Source of the DNA: Rhodobacter sp.
GTDB lineage: Bacteria; Pseudomonadota; Alphaproteobacteria; Rhodobacterales; Rhodobacteraceae
Direction of reading: 5' to 3'
Assembly (NCBI GenBank): GCA_027482795.1
Contig: JAIXVS010000051.1
Span: 1-10,381, forward strand
Length of the DNA stretch: 10,381 nt
Part shown: one piece after another, positions 1-6,465 of the stretch
How positions within the stretch are numbered: position 1 is the stretch's first letter
Layout of the letters: each line of letters begins with the position of its first letter
Notes under the pieces: model-generated
Told to the model about the DNA's origin: nothing
Database searches by the model: none
The model's input: the letters and a program-made list of their open reading frames with translations, nothing else
Position numbers and translations under genes: made by a program

Positions 1-402
1 GTGGAATATTTCCGCAAACTGGGCGGCAATGTTGGCATCGCGGGGCTGGTGATTAACAAAGATGACGGCACGGGCGAGGCTGCGGCCTTTGCAAATGCCG
101 TTGGCATTCCCGTGCTGTCGGCCATTCCGCAAGACGATGATTTGCGCCGCAAATCGGCCAATTATCAGATTGTGGGTTCAATGGAATCGCAATGGGGGCC
201 GATGTTTGCCCAGTTGGCCGAAGCTGTGGGTATTGCCCCGCCCGTGCGCCCTGCGCCGCTGTCGCAAGATGGCCTACTGAACCTGTTTTCTGCCGAAACC
301 ACGGGTAAGGATTTTGTCCTAACCCCCGCGACTGACACCGATATGCGCGGCAAGTTTGCAGGCACCAAAGTGTCGCTAGAGGTGGTCTATGACACAGTTT
401 AG
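1..402 (+). CDS. bchX: Chlorophyllide a reductase iron protein subunit X, C-terminal part
   Basis: This is the last 133 codons of BchX, the NifH-like ATP-dependent reductase component of chlorophyllide a reductase (COR). In the family it forms a [4Fe-4S] homodimer that passes electrons to the BchY-BchZ catalytic component during bacteriochlorophyll a synthesis in the cytoplasm. The visible part has the NKDDGTGEA stretch and the KSANYQIVG block (about residues 56-64 of the fragment), then a tail ending SLEVVYDTV, all typical of the BchX C-terminus. The P-loop and cluster cysteines lie upstream of the window, so the GTG at base 1 is an internal valine and not a start. The TAG stop is at 400-402. 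bchY follows after 23 bases on the same strand, in the usual bchXYZ order. Confidence 0.93.
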   Translation: MEYFRKLGGNVGIAGLVINKDDGTGEAAAFANAVGIPVLSAIPQDDDLRRKSANYQIVGSMESQWGPMFAQLAEAVGIAPPVRPAPLSQDGLLNLFSAETTGKDFVLTPATDTDMRGKFAGTKVSLEVVYDTV

Positions 403-425
403 CGCAAAAATGGGGGGGCAGACCC

Positions 426-2006
426 ATGGCTGAAACCCAGTATGACAGCGCAGGCGAGGCACAGCTGACCGCCGTTTCCAGCGCCGATCTGCCGCCAATG
501 ACGCCAGAGTTTTCTGCCGCCCAGCCTGTCGATGGGATGGGGTGCCACGCAGGCGCGGCCACGATGAATGCCGCAGCCCGCGCCGCTGGCAATTCAGAAC
601 TACTAGATCAATACGCCGCCGATTATCCGCAAGGCCCGCATGATAAACCCCAATCCATGTGCCCTGCCTTTGGCAGCCTGCGCGTGGGCCTTCGGATGCG
701 CCGCGTGGCGACGGTTTTGTCGGGCAGTGCGTGCTGCGTTTATGGGCTGACGTTTGTGTCGCACTTTTACGGCGCGCGCCGTTCGGTGGGCTATGTGCCG
801 TTCAATTCGGAAACCTTGGTTACGGGCAAACTGTTCGAAGACATCCGCGATGCGGTGCACGAATTGGCCGACCCCGAACGCTATGACGCAGTGGTTGTCA
901 CCAACCTTTGTGTGCCCACCGCCAGCGGCGTGCCGCTAAAGCTGCTGCCGAATGAGATTAACGGCGTGCGTATCATCGGCATTGATGTGCCTGGCTTTGG
1001 CATTCCCACCCATGCCGAGGCGAAGGATGTTCTGGCAGGCGCGATGCTGAAATATGCCCGCGAAGAGATTATGGCAGGCCCCGTGCCTGCCCCTGCGGCT
1101 GGGCGGTCAGACCGCCCGCAAGTGGCCCTGCTGGGCGAGATGTTCCCCGCCGATCCGATGATGATTGGTGCCATGCTGGCCCCCTTGGGCCTTGCCGCTG
1201 GCCCCGTGGTGCCCGCCCGCGAATGGCGCGAGCTGTACGGCGCACTAGATTGCGGCGTTGTGGCGGCCATTCACCCGTTCTACACCGCCGCCGTGCGCGA
1301 ATTTGTGGCCGCTGGCCGCAAAGTTGTGGGATCAGCCCCCGTTGGCCATGATGGCACGATGGAATGGCTGGCGGCGATTGGGGCTGCGTATAACGTCGCC
1401 CCCGCCCAAATTGCCGCCGCCCAAAACGCCTTTGGCCCCGCGATTAAGGGCGCGCTTAGCGCCGCGCCCATCACGGGCCGCATCACGGTTTCGGGCTATG
1501 AAGGCAGCGAATTGTTGGTCGCCCGCCTGCTGATCGAAAGCGGCGCAGATGTGCCTTACGTTGGCACGGCCTGCGCCAAAACACCGTGGAGCGCGCCTGA
1601 TCTAGATTGGCTGACCGCGCGCGGCGTAGCGGTGAAATTCCGCGCCAGCCTTGAAGATGATCTTGCCGCGATGCACGCCTTTGGCCCCGATTTGGCCATT
1701 GGCACAACCCCGCTTGTGCAAGCCGCGAAAGAGGCGGGCATCCCTTCGCTGTATTTCACCAACCTGATTTCGGCGCGCCCGCTGATGGGGCCAGCAGGGG
1801 CTGGCAGCCTTGGCACGGTGGTCAATGCCGCCATGGCTGGCCGCGAACGGATGGCCGATATGAAGGCGCTGTTCGAAGGTGTGGGCACAGGTGATACCGC
1901 TGGTATTTGGGAAGGCGCGCCCAACCTGCGCCCCGATTTCCGCGCGCAGCATCAGAAAAAACTCGACCGCGCCGCCAAGGCCGCCAAAGCCGAGGAGATG
2001 ATCTGA
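426..2006 (+). CDS. bchY: Chlorophyllide a reductase subunit Y
   Basis: BchY (526 aa) is the NifD/BchN-like half of the COR catalytic component. With BchZ it binds chlorophyllide a and reduces the C7-C8 bond of ring B, using electrons from BchX. Candidate [4Fe-4S] ligands are Cys79, Cys104 and Cys162. Their spacing (25 and 58) matches the Cys62/Cys87/Cys145 set that I recall for Roseobacter denitrificans BchY, shifted by 17 residues. Cys103 is a neighbouring extra cysteine. The start chosen is ATG 426, about 8 bases after a run of seven G (412-418) that could act as a poor Shine-Dalgarno. The first 20-35 residues look weakly conserved, so a slightly later start (Met25) is possible. The stop TGA 2004-2006 shares its A with the bchZ start, suggesting translational coupling. 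Confidence 0.95.
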   Translation: MAETQYDSAGEAQLTAVSSADLPPMTPEFSAAQPVDGMGCHAGAATMNAAARAAGNSELLDQYAADYPQGPHDKPQSMCPAFGSLRVGLRMRRVATVLSGSACCVYGLTFVSHFYGARRSVGYVPFNSETLVTGKLFEDIRDAVHELADPERYDAVVVTNLCVPTASGVPLKLLPNEINGVRIIGIDVPGFGIPTHAEAKDVLAGAMLKYAREEIMAGPVPAPAAGRSDRPQVALLGEMFPADPMMIGAMLAPLGLAAGPVVPAREWRELYGALDCGVVAAIHPFYTAAVREFVAAGRKVVGSAPVGHDGTMEWLAAIGAAYNVAPAQIAAAQNAFGPAIKGALSAAPITGRITVSGYEGSELLVARLLIESGADVPYVGTACAKTPWSAPDLDWLTARGVAVKFRASLEDDLAAMHAFGPDLAIGTTPLVQAAKEAGIPSLYFTNLISARPLMGPAGAGSLGTVVNAAMAGRERMADMKALFEGVGTGDTAGIWEGAPNLRPDFRAQHQKKLDRAAKAAKAEEMI

Positions 2007-3505
2007 TGCTGATCCAAGATCATGATCGCGCGGGCGGCTATTGGGGGGCGATTTACGCCTTTTGCGCGGTCAAAGGGTTGCAAGTGGTGATCGATGGGCC
2101 TGTGGGCTGCGAAAACCTGCCCGTCACGTCGGTACTGCATTACACCGATGCGCTGCCCCCACATGAATTGCCCATCGTTGTCACTGGTCTGGGCGAAGAA
2201 GAGCTTGGCCGTGACGGCACCGAAGGCGCAATGCGCCGCGCGTGGAAAACGCTTGATCCCGCCCTGCCTGCCGTGGTGGTCACAGGTTCCATTGCCGAGA
2301 TGATCGGCGGCGGCGTCACCCCAATGGGCACGAATATTCAACGCTTCCTTCCCCGCACCATTGATGAGGATCAATGGCAATGCGCCGACCGCGCGATGAC
2401 ATGGATTTTCACCGAATTTGGCATGACCAAAGGCCGTATGCCGCCCGAGGCGGATAAGGTTGAGGGCGCGCGTCCGCGCGTCAATATCCTTGGGCCTATG
2501 TATGGCGTGTTCAACATGGCATCGGATTTGCACGAAATCCGCCGCCTAGTGGAAGGTATCGGCGCCGAGGTGAACATGGTTCTGCCCTTGGGCGCCCATC
2601 TGGCCGAAATGCGCAATCTGGTCAATGCAGACGCCAATATCGTGATGTACCGCGAATTTGGGCGCGGGCTGGCCGAAGTTTTGGGCAAGCCGTATCTTCA
2701 GGCCCCCATCGGCATGGACAGCACGATTAAATTCCTGCGCAAACTGGGCGAAATGCTGGGGCTTGATCCTGAACCCTTTATCGAACAGGAAAAGCATTCC
2801 ACCCTGAAACCCGTTTGGGATTTGTGGCGCTCTGTTACGCAGGACTTCTTTGCTACCGCCAGCTTTGCGGTGGTCGCATCCGAAACCTATGCGCGCGGGT
2901 TGCGCCATTATCTGGAATCCGATCTTGGCCTGCCCTGCGCCTTTGCCGTGGCGCGCGTGGCGGGGCAGAAAACCAATAACGAAGCGGTGCGCAGTTTGCT
3001 GAAACAGCATCGCCCGCTGGTGGTGTTCGGGTCGATCAATGAAAAGATGTATCTGGCCGAAATGAAGGGCGGCTTTGGCCCTGCGCCCAGCTTCATTCCC
3101 GCCTCGTTCCCTGGCGCTGCCATTCGCCGCGCCACGGGCACGCCTGTTATGGGCTTTGCGGGCGCGGTCTATGTGCTGCAAGAGGTGTGCAATAGCCTGT
3201 TTGATGCGCTGTTCCACATCCTGCCTTTAGGTTCCGATATGGACAGCGCGGCGGCCACCCCCACCAACCTGCGCCGCGATTTCCCATGGGATGTCGATGC
3301 CCAAGCGGCGCTTGACCGCATTGTTGCCACCCACCCGATCCTAACCCGCATATCTGCCGCCCGTACCCTGCGCGATGCTGCCGAAAAGGCAGCCCTAGAT
3401 GCGGGCGCCGAGCGCGTGGTTTTAGAAACAGTCACCGCATTGCAGGGCGATCTTGCCCGCAGCGCCACCCCCCCATCCAGCCCGAAATCAGGAGAAACAG
3501 CATGA
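2006..3505 (+). CDS. bchZ: Chlorophyllide a reductase subunit Z
   Basis: BchZ (499 aa) is the NifK/BchB-like partner of BchY in COR. The heterotetramer makes the bacteriochlorin ring that distinguishes bacteriochlorophyll from chlorophyll. Cys35, in the motif GPVGCENLP (31-39), is the expected fourth ligand of the BchY/BchZ [4Fe-4S] cluster. The N-terminus MLIQDHDRAGGYWG is characteristic of BchZ. The reading frame is open back to 1907, but that extension lies inside bchY. ATG 2006 overlaps the bchY stop by one base (TGATG) and follows a GAGGAG stretch (1991-1996), so it is the better start. The stop TGA 3503-3505 overlaps the pufQ ATG by four bases. In Rhodobacter, puf transcription is known to start partly inside bchZ; I could not identify a promoter here with confidence. 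Confidence 0.96.
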   Translation: MLIQDHDRAGGYWGAIYAFCAVKGLQVVIDGPVGCENLPVTSVLHYTDALPPHELPIVVTGLGEEELGRDGTEGAMRRAWKTLDPALPAVVVTGSIAEMIGGGVTPMGTNIQRFLPRTIDEDQWQCADRAMTWIFTEFGMTKGRMPPEADKVEGARPRVNILGPMYGVFNMASDLHEIRRLVEGIGAEVNMVLPLGAHLAEMRNLVNADANIVMYREFGRGLAEVLGKPYLQAPIGMDSTIKFLRKLGEMLGLDPEPFIEQEKHSTLKPVWDLWRSVTQDFFATASFAVVASETYARGLRHYLESDLGLPCAFAVARVAGQKTNNEAVRSLLKQHRPLVVFGSINEKMYLAEMKGGFGPAPSFIPASFPGAAIRRATGTPVMGFAGAVYVLQEVCNSLFDALFHILPLGSDMDSAAATPTNLRRDFPWDVDAQAALDRIVATHPILTRISAARTLRDAAEKAALDAGAERVVLETVTALQGDLARSATPPSSPKSGETA

Positions 3506-3723
3506 GCGACTTTTCAGCAAGCGGCGATCTTAGCGGCGTCAAGCGCGTGGGCCGCGTCGAATTCAGCCTGTATTTCACGCTGATCCTAACCTTGGCCTTG
3601 GGCCTGCATCTGGTGCGCTGGCCCGTGGCCGCACTGCGTGCGATGCGCCTGCCAAAAACTGGCCCGCTGGCCTGCGCGATCAAAGACGCGCGCGCCATCA
3701 CGCCAATGATTTTCCGCGGCTAA
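3502..3723 (+). CDS. pufQ: PufQ, bacteriochlorophyll/puf-associated membrane protein
   Basis: PufQ (73 aa) is a small inner-membrane protein linked to bacteriochlorophyll synthesis or delivery during assembly of the photosynthetic apparatus; its exact molecular role is unsettled. It has a soluble N-terminus with the family-typical block RVGRVEFSLYFTLIL (16-30), one hydrophobic membrane segment at about 21-46, and the C-terminal signature ITPMIFRG (66-73), which resembles the ITPEIFRP ending I recall for Rhodobacter PufQ. Length fits the family (about 70-77 aa). ATG 3502 overlaps the bchZ stop as ATGA, so translation is likely coupled to bchZ and the gene sits at the junction of the bch and puf transcripts. 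The ribosome-binding site is AGGAGA (3490-3495), inside bchZ. Confidence 0.93.
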   Translation: MSDFSASGDLSGVKRVGRVEFSLYFTLILTLALGLHLVRWPVAALRAMRLPKTGPLACAIKDARAITPMIFRG

Positions 3724-3845
3724 CCACCAGCCGCGACACGTCTTTCGACCCTTGGCAACAGGGGCCGAAGCATTGGGGGGCATTCCGCCCCTTATGACCC
3801 AGCCGCAGGGTTTGCGGCGTCGGCACGAATATCCTGGAGGATACT
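3724..3845 (+). promoter_or_regulatory. Structured pufQ-pufB intercistronic region
   Basis: This 122-base gap holds no gene. It contains at least three short inverted repeats: CCCT/AGGG around a TGGCAAC loop (3749-3763), GGGGC/GCCCC around ATTCC (3777-3791), and GCCGCA/TGCGGC around GGGTT (3802-3818). The last stands about 17 bases ahead of the pufB Shine-Dalgarno. In Rhodobacter the pufQ-pufB gap is a site of RNA processing, and 5' hairpins contribute to the long life of the pufBA mRNA. The same role is inferred here from position and structure. The 11-mer at 3752-3762 recurs in the pufX-dxs gap. Confidence 0.55.
3835..3841 (+). promoter_or_regulatory. Strong ribosome binding site of pufB
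   Basis: TGGAGGA lies 4 bases before the pufB ATG. It is one of the best Shine-Dalgarno matches in the window, as suits the most heavily translated gene of the operon, although the spacing is a little short. Confidence 0.75.
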
Positions 3846-3995
3846 ATGGCTGATAAATCTGATCTGTCTTTCACAGGTCTAACTGACCAACAGGCACAAG
3901 AATTGCACTCGGTCTACATGAGCGGGCTTTGGTTGTTCGTATCCATGGCCATCATCGCGCACGCCGCGGTGTGGTTCTGGCAGCCTTGGTTCTGA
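3846..3995 (+). CDS. pufB: Light-harvesting complex 1 beta polypeptide
   Basis: PufB (49 aa) is the beta subunit of the LH1 antenna ring around the reaction centre. It is a single-span membrane protein that binds bacteriochlorophyll a and carotenoid with PufA. The cytoplasmic N-terminus MADKSDLSFTGLTD is followed by QELHSVYMSGLW, diagnostic of LH beta chains. His39 in AIIAHAAVW is the axial ligand to the bacteriochlorophyll magnesium, and His21 is the second conserved histidine. Trp48 at ligand+9 is the residue known to hydrogen-bond the bacteriochlorophyll acetyl group in LH1 beta. The membrane segment is about 24-45. Length is normal for the family. pufA starts 13 bases after the stop, with its ribosome-binding site overlapping the pufB stop, so the two are made in step. 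Confidence 0.97.
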   Translation: MADKSDLSFTGLTDQQAQELHSVYMSGLWLFVSMAIIAHAAVWFWQPWF

Positions 3996-4000
3996 GGGGG
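3994..4000 (+). promoter_or_regulatory. Ribosome binding site of pufA overlapping the pufB stop
   Basis: GAGGGGG includes the last two bases of the pufB TGA and lies 8 bases before the pufA ATG. The placement suggests reinitiation or coupling that would keep alpha and beta antenna chains near 1:1. Confidence 0.65.
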
Positions 4001-4008
4001 ATTGAAAC

Positions 4009-4194
4009 ATGAGCAACTTTCACAAAATTTGGCTGATTTTCGATCCGCGCCGCGTTTTCGTAGCGCAAGGGGTTTTCCTCTTCCTGCTGGCAGCGATGAT
4101 TCACCTCGTCCTGCTGTCCACCCCCGGTTACAACTGGTTCGACAAAGCGAACGCCAAGTACGGCTACGCTCCTGTCGCAGCACCAGCAGAATAA
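4009..4194 (+). CDS. pufA: Light-harvesting complex 1 alpha polypeptide
   Basis: PufA (61 aa) is the alpha subunit of the LH1 ring. The N-terminal part KIWLIFDPRRVFVAQG is the hallmark of LH1 alpha chains of the R. capsulatus type. One membrane span follows (about 15-38). His32 in AAMIHLVLL is the magnesium ligand of bacteriochlorophyll, and Trp43 lies at ligand+11, the position that hydrogen-bonds the acetyl group and red-shifts LH1 to about 870-880 nm. The periplasmic tail (44-61, DKANAKYGYAPVAAPAE) is the variable part and might be trimmed after synthesis. Start ATG 4009 is supported by the family N-terminus. The gene is followed at 12 bases by a strong hairpin separating it from pufL. Confidence 0.97.
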   Translation: MSNFHKIWLIFDPRRVFVAQGVFLFLLAAMIHLVLLSTPGYNWFDKANAKYGYAPVAAPAE

Positions 4195-4205
4195 CCGCAA
4201 ATATC

Positions 4206-4235
4206 GTTGCGGGCGGCCCCGCCGCCGCCCGCAAC
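4206..4235 (+). promoter_or_regulatory. pufA-pufL intercistronic mRNA-stabilising hairpin
   Basis: A perfect 12-bp inverted repeat has left arm GTTGCGGGCGGC (4206-4217), loop CCCGCC and right arm GCCGCCCGCAAC (4224-4235). No T run follows it. In Rhodobacter a hairpin at this exact place blocks 3'-to-5' decay of the pufBA message. With rapid cleavage of the pufLM part, this gives many more LH1 subunits than reaction centres. The same function is inferred here from position and stem strength. Partial termination is a less likely alternative. Confidence 0.85.
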
Positions 4236-4298
4236 AAACACAATTTCACGACATAACCCGACGTGCGCATAAGCGCCGTCCAATCGCGGAGGGGAAGC

Positions 4299-5147
4299 AT
4301 GGCTCTGCTTAGCTTCGAACGTAAATATCGCGTGCCAGGAGGCACGCTGATCGGCGGAAACTTGTTCGACTTTTGGGTCGGCCCGTTTTACGTTGGTTTC
4401 TTTGGGGTCACGACCTTTTTCTTCGCGGCCCTTGGCACAATTTTGATTTTCTACGGTGCAGCACTGGGCCCAACTTGGAACCCATGGTTGATTTCAATTG
4501 ATCCTCCGCCCGTTGAAAATGGTCTGGCTTTTGCCCCGCTGATGCAAGGCGGGCTTTGGCAAGTGATTACCATCTGCGCGATTGGGGCCTTTGTTTCGTG
4601 GGCGCTGCGCGAGGTAGAGATTGCCCGCAAATTGGGTATTGGGCTGCATGTGCCCTTTGCCTTTGGCGTGGCAATTTTTGCCTATGTCACCTTGGTTGTC
4701 ATCCGCCCCATTCTGATGGGGTCTTGGGGCTATGCCTTTCCCTACGGCATTTTCAGCCACCTCGATTGGGTGTCGAACACGGGCTACACCTATGGCAACT
4801 TCCACTATAACCCCGTCCACATGCTGGCCGTCAGCTTTTTCTTCACCACGGCTTTGGCCTTGGCGCTGCATGGCGCATTGATCTTGTCGGCGGCCAACCC
4901 GCCCAAGGGCGAAGTTATGAAAACCCCCGATCACGAAGATACCTTTTTCCGCGATCTGATCGGGTATTCCGTCGGCACGCTAGGCATTCACCGCCTTGGC
5001 CTGCTGCTGGCCCTAAATGCTGGATTCTGGAGCGCGATCTGCATCCTGATTTCGGGCACGATCTGGTTCGAGCAGTGGGTTGATTGGTGGAGCTGGTGGC
5101 TGCAACTTCCATTCTGGGCCAATATTCCAGGAGGCGTAAATGGCTGA
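4299..5147 (+). CDS. pufL: Photosynthetic reaction centre L subunit
   Basis: PufL (282 aa) forms with PufM the five-helix-per-subunit heterodimer that performs light-driven charge separation and reduces quinone at QB. Counting Met as 1, key residues are present: His154 (accessory bacteriochlorophyll), His174 (special pair), His191 and His231 (non-haem iron), and Glu213, Asp214 and Ser224 (QB proton path). Glu105 is the bacteriopheophytin contact and His117 is also conserved. Each equals R. sphaeroides numbering plus one. Start ATG 4299 gives the canonical MALLSFERKYRVPGGTL terminus and has GGAGGGG (4288-4294) just upstream. The in-frame GTG at 4263 would add 12 unrelated residues and is rejected. 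The gene overlaps pufM by 8 bases, which suits an obligate 1:1 partner. Confidence 0.98.
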   Translation: MALLSFERKYRVPGGTLIGGNLFDFWVGPFYVGFFGVTTFFFAALGTILIFYGAALGPTWNPWLISIDPPPVENGLAFAPLMQGGLWQVITICAIGAFVSWALREVEIARKLGIGLHVPFAFGVAIFAYVTLVVIRPILMGSWGYAFPYGIFSHLDWVSNTGYTYGNFHYNPVHMLAVSFFFTTALALALHGALILSAANPPKGEVMKTPDHEDTFFRDLIGYSVGTLGIHRLGLLLALNAGFWSAICILISGTIWFEQWVDWWSWWLQLPFWANIPGGVNG

Positions 5148-6063
5148 GTATCAAAACATCTTCACCCAAGTCCAAGTGCGCGCCGCCCCAGAAATGGGTA
5201 TGGTCGAGCAGGTGGAAACGGGCAACCGCACCAGTGGCGCAACCTTTTCCAACCTTGCGGGCTGGTTCGGCAACGCCCAGCTTGGCCCGATCTATCTGGG
5301 CACAATGGGCGTAGTATCCTTGGCCACGGGCGCGATTTGGTTCATGCTTTGCGGCGCTTGGTTTTGGCATCAGGCAGGGTATAACCCAGCCGTGTTTCTG
5401 CGCGATCTGTTCTGGTTCTCGCTAGAACCGCCAGCGGCTGAATACGGGCTTGGCTTTGCGCCCATGGCCGAAGGCGGTCTGTGGCTGATTGCGTCGTTCT
5501 TTTTGCTGATTTCGGTTTTGTCATGGTGGGTGCGCACCTATCTGCGCGCCGAAGCCTTGGGCATGGGCAAGCATGTGTCTTGGGCCTTTGCGGGTGCGAT
5601 CTGGCTGTTCTTGGTACTGGGCCTTATCCGCCCCGTGCTGATGGGCAGCTGGTCGGAAGCCGTGCCTTACGGCATCTTCAGCCACCTTGATTGGACGAAC
5701 AACTTTTCGCTGACCTACGGCAATCTGTTCTACAACCCCTTCCATGCGCTTTCCATCGCCTTCCTATACGGATCGGCACTGCTGTTTGCGATGCATGGGG
5801 CGACCATTCTGGCCGTCACCCGTTTGGGCGGCGACCGCGAATTGGAACAGATCGTCGATCGTGGCACGGCATCGGAACGCGCGGCCTTGTTCTGGCGCTG
5901 GACGATGGGCTTTAACGCCACGATGGAGGGTATTCACCGCTGGGCGTGGGGGTTTGCAGTGCTGGTCACCGTCACGGGCGGGATTGGTATTTTGCTGACA
6001 GGCACTGTGGTGGATGACTGGTATTCTTGGGCGCAAGTCCACGGCTATGCGCCGCTTAACTGA
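5140..6063 (+). CDS. pufM: Photosynthetic reaction centre M subunit
   Basis: PufM (307 aa) carries the QA side of the type II reaction centre. Visible key residues are His182 (accessory bacteriochlorophyll), His202 (special pair), Tyr210 (speeds primary electron transfer), Leu214 (bacteriopheophytin site), His219 and His266 with Glu234 (non-haem iron) and Trp252 (QA packing). There are five membrane helices, and the protein ends ...HGYAPLN without the longer tail often seen where a tetrahaem cytochrome subunit is bound. No pufC follows; pufX takes that place, so a soluble or membrane-anchored c-type cytochrome should be the direct donor. ATG 5140 has a perfect AGGAGG (5129-5134) inside pufL and overlaps the pufL stop by 8 bases. 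Confidence 0.98.
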   Translation: MAEYQNIFTQVQVRAAPEMGMVEQVETGNRTSGATFSNLAGWFGNAQLGPIYLGTMGVVSLATGAIWFMLCGAWFWHQAGYNPAVFLRDLFWFSLEPPAAEYGLGFAPMAEGGLWLIASFFLLISVLSWWVRTYLRAEALGMGKHVSWAFAGAIWLFLVLGLIRPVLMGSWSEAVPYGIFSHLDWTNNFSLTYGNLFYNPFHALSIAFLYGSALLFAMHGATILAVTRLGGDRELEQIVDRGTASERAALFWRWTMGFNATMEGIHRWAWGFAVLVTVTGGIGILLTGTVVDDWYSWAQVHGYAPLN

Positions 6064-6081
6064 CCTTCGAAAGGAAACCAG

Positions 6082-6312
6082 ATGTCCGATAAATATTATC
6101 ACGAAGGCGACACCACCACTGCCCTGCGCTCTTGGGTGTTGTGGCAAATGCTGCGGGGCGCGGGTTGGGCGACGCTGTTCGTTCTTGCCATCGGCCTGAC
6201 GCTGGGTGCGATTTGGGCGGTGGGGCAGCTTTTGCCCGCCGAAAGCAAAACCGCGCCATCGCCCTATACCCAGCTTGACCTTGGCGCAAATGCGCTGACC
6301 GAACTGGTCTAA
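6082..6312 (+). CDS. pufX: PufX, LH1-RC core complex ring-opening protein
   Basis: PufX (76 aa) is a single-span membrane protein known only from the Rhodobacter-type lineage. It interrupts the LH1 ring so quinol can leave the reaction centre and, in some species, organises core dimers. Family features seen are the WVLWQMLRGAGWA block (18-30), a hydrophobic span (about 26-50), VGQLLP (47-52) and APSPYT (58-63), which I recall being shared with R. capsulatus PufX. Outside these blocks similarity to known PufX is low, as is normal for this fast-changing protein. A GxxxG motif is at Gly38-Gly42, further along the helix than in R. sphaeroides. AAGGA (6071-6075) precedes the ATG, and the gap from pufM is 18 bases. 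TAA 6310-6312 is directly followed by an in-frame ATG. Confidence 0.9.
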   Translation: MSDKYYHEGDTTTALRSWVLWQMLRGAGWATLFVLAIGLTLGAIWAVGQLLPAESKTAPSPYTQLDLGANALTELV

Positions 6313-6320
6313 ATGGCTTT

Positions 6321-6348
6321 GGGCTGGGCGGGGAAACCTGCCCAGCCC
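6321..6348 (+). terminator. GNRA-capped hairpin after pufX
   Basis: The arms 6321-6332 and 6337-6348 pair over 12 bp (GGGCTGGGC with GCCCAGCCC, then G-U, G-C, G-C), closed by a GAAA tetraloop. It begins 8 bases after the pufX stop. No T run follows, so it is better read as a 3'-end protector against exonucleases than as a self-sufficient intrinsic terminator. Confidence 0.6.
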
Positions 6349-6431
6349 GCACGATGTTTGGGCCATATGCCGGCCCGAACAACTCGGGTTTTCCACGGCC
6401 CGGTTCCCTTTCCTGTTGGCAACAGGCACCT

Positions 6432-6465
6432 GGTGCCGCGTGCGTTCCGCTGCGGCACCCCTTTT
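6432..6465 (+). terminator. Possible intrinsic terminator between pufX and dxs
   Basis: GGTGCCGC (6432-6439) pairs with GCGGCACC (6452-6459), and TTTT begins 2 bases later (6462-6465). The 12-base loop is larger than ideal and the T run is short, so termination is probably partial. The left arm can pair instead with GGCACC at 6425-6430, which would abolish this stem. Confidence 0.45.

Noticed and set aside
1907..2005. 33-codon upstream extension of bchZ
   Set aside because: It overlaps the end of bchY in another frame. The ATG at 2006 gives the family N-terminus and the usual TGATG overlap.
2499..2516. TGT-N12-ACA match to the PpsR/CrtJ motif inside bchZ
   Set aside because: A six-base specified motif is expected a few times by chance in 10 kb. 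It is single, lies in a conserved coding stretch and is about 1 kb from pufQ.
2546..3217. 223-codon open frame on the minus strand opposite bchZ
   Set aside because: The frame mirrors bchZ codon bias and has no family features.
4263..4298. GTG start 12 codons upstream of pufL
   Set aside because: The canonical PufL N-terminus begins at ATG 4299 with a strong ribosome-binding site directly before it.
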